This document shows positions 5,194 to 5,268 of a stretch of DNA of 5,268 nt, in pieces; the stretch's first letter is position 1, and the number at the start of each line of letters is the position of its first letter. Made by a program: the position numbers and the translations under genes. The DNA lies in contig JAEURE010000213.1 in assembly GCA_016789485.1 (NCBI GenBank), positions 1-5,268 of the forward strand. The letters run 5' to 3'. The notes under the pieces are model-generated. The model had not been told where the DNA came from. It saw nothing but the letters and a program-made list of their open reading frames with translations, and did not search any database. The DNA is from Anaerolineales bacterium (GTDB taxonomy: Bacteria > Chloroflexota > Anaerolineae > Anaerolineales > Villigracilaceae).

Positions 5194-5268
5194 TAGTCGT
5201 AACAATAGGCGAGGCCCACGGTGCCGGGCCCGGTGTGAGTTCCAACCACAGGGCTGACGTCGGTGAGT
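5193..5268 (-). CDS. DegV-family protein, C-terminal end (cut by window edge)
   Basis: Only the last 24 residues are visible, beginning LTDVSPVVGTHTGPGTVGLA and ending at TAA (5195-5193). 'V.P.VG.HtGPGtvG.ay' is the characteristic C-terminal end of DegV proteins, which bind fatty acids and in Firmicutes supply them to the FakA kinase. The fragment is too short to say whether the rest is a normal DegV. Its stop codon shares one base with the start of the Crp/Fnr regulator, so the two are co-transcribed and probably translationally coupled. Confidence 0.75.
   Translation of the reverse strand, partial: LTDVSPVVGTHTGPGTVGLAYCYD

Noticed and set aside
5194..5205. TTG start four codons upstream for the Crp/Fnr gene
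   Set aside because: The ATG at 5193 forms the common TAATG stop-start overlap with the preceding gene and gives a normal-length N-terminus.

Overview
The window reads as an ordinary, densely packed bacterial chromosome segment of about 50% GC. All eight genes lie on the minus strand, so transcription runs from high to low coordinates. Gene style (a DegV/Crp cluster, a cyclophilin-type isomerase, a lysine-rich VTT membrane protein, an M20 dipeptidase of the carnosinase type) and a leaderless-looking promoter would fit a Chloroflexota (Anaerolineae-like) bacterium. That is an impression from protein style, not a proof.

Right part (5268 to about 3692): the last 24 codons of a DegV-family protein overlap by one base the start of a Crp/Fnr-family regulator. 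The regulator's stop codon lies inside a perfect 15-bp palindrome, TGTGACATTGTCACA. This palindrome is centred about 41 bp upstream of the predicted transcription start of the next gene, the position where a class II Crp/Fnr activator binds. The next gene is a 66-aa DUF2892 (YgaP-like) membrane hairpin. After a GC-rich stem-loop comes a thioredoxin whose C-terminus carries a second DUF2892-like membrane hairpin. I read this as a small regulator-plus-targets module for thiol or sulfur redox work at the membrane, and it is the most interesting part of the window.

Middle and left part (3657 to 266): a well-formed promoter (TTGAGC, 18 bp, TATAAT) sits directly against the ATG of uridine kinase (udk), with no room for a Shine-Dalgarno sequence, so the mRNA is probably leaderless. 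It appears to drive a four-gene unit: udk, a cyclophilin PPIase, a VTT/DedA-type membrane protein (GTG start overlapping the PPIase gene by 23 bp) and an M20 dipeptidase. The unit ends in a strong 13-bp-stem terminator at 266-301. The four products have no obvious shared pathway (nucleotide salvage, protein folding, membrane lipid or transport, peptide turnover), which suggests a housekeeping operon.

Far left (1-156): the first 52 codons of a CBS-domain protein with its own Shine-Dalgarno sequence and a TATAAT box; it continues beyond the window.

No tRNA, rRNA, CRISPR array, insertion sequence or phage gene is visible. No gene-free stretch exceeds 300 bases; the longest is 157-306.
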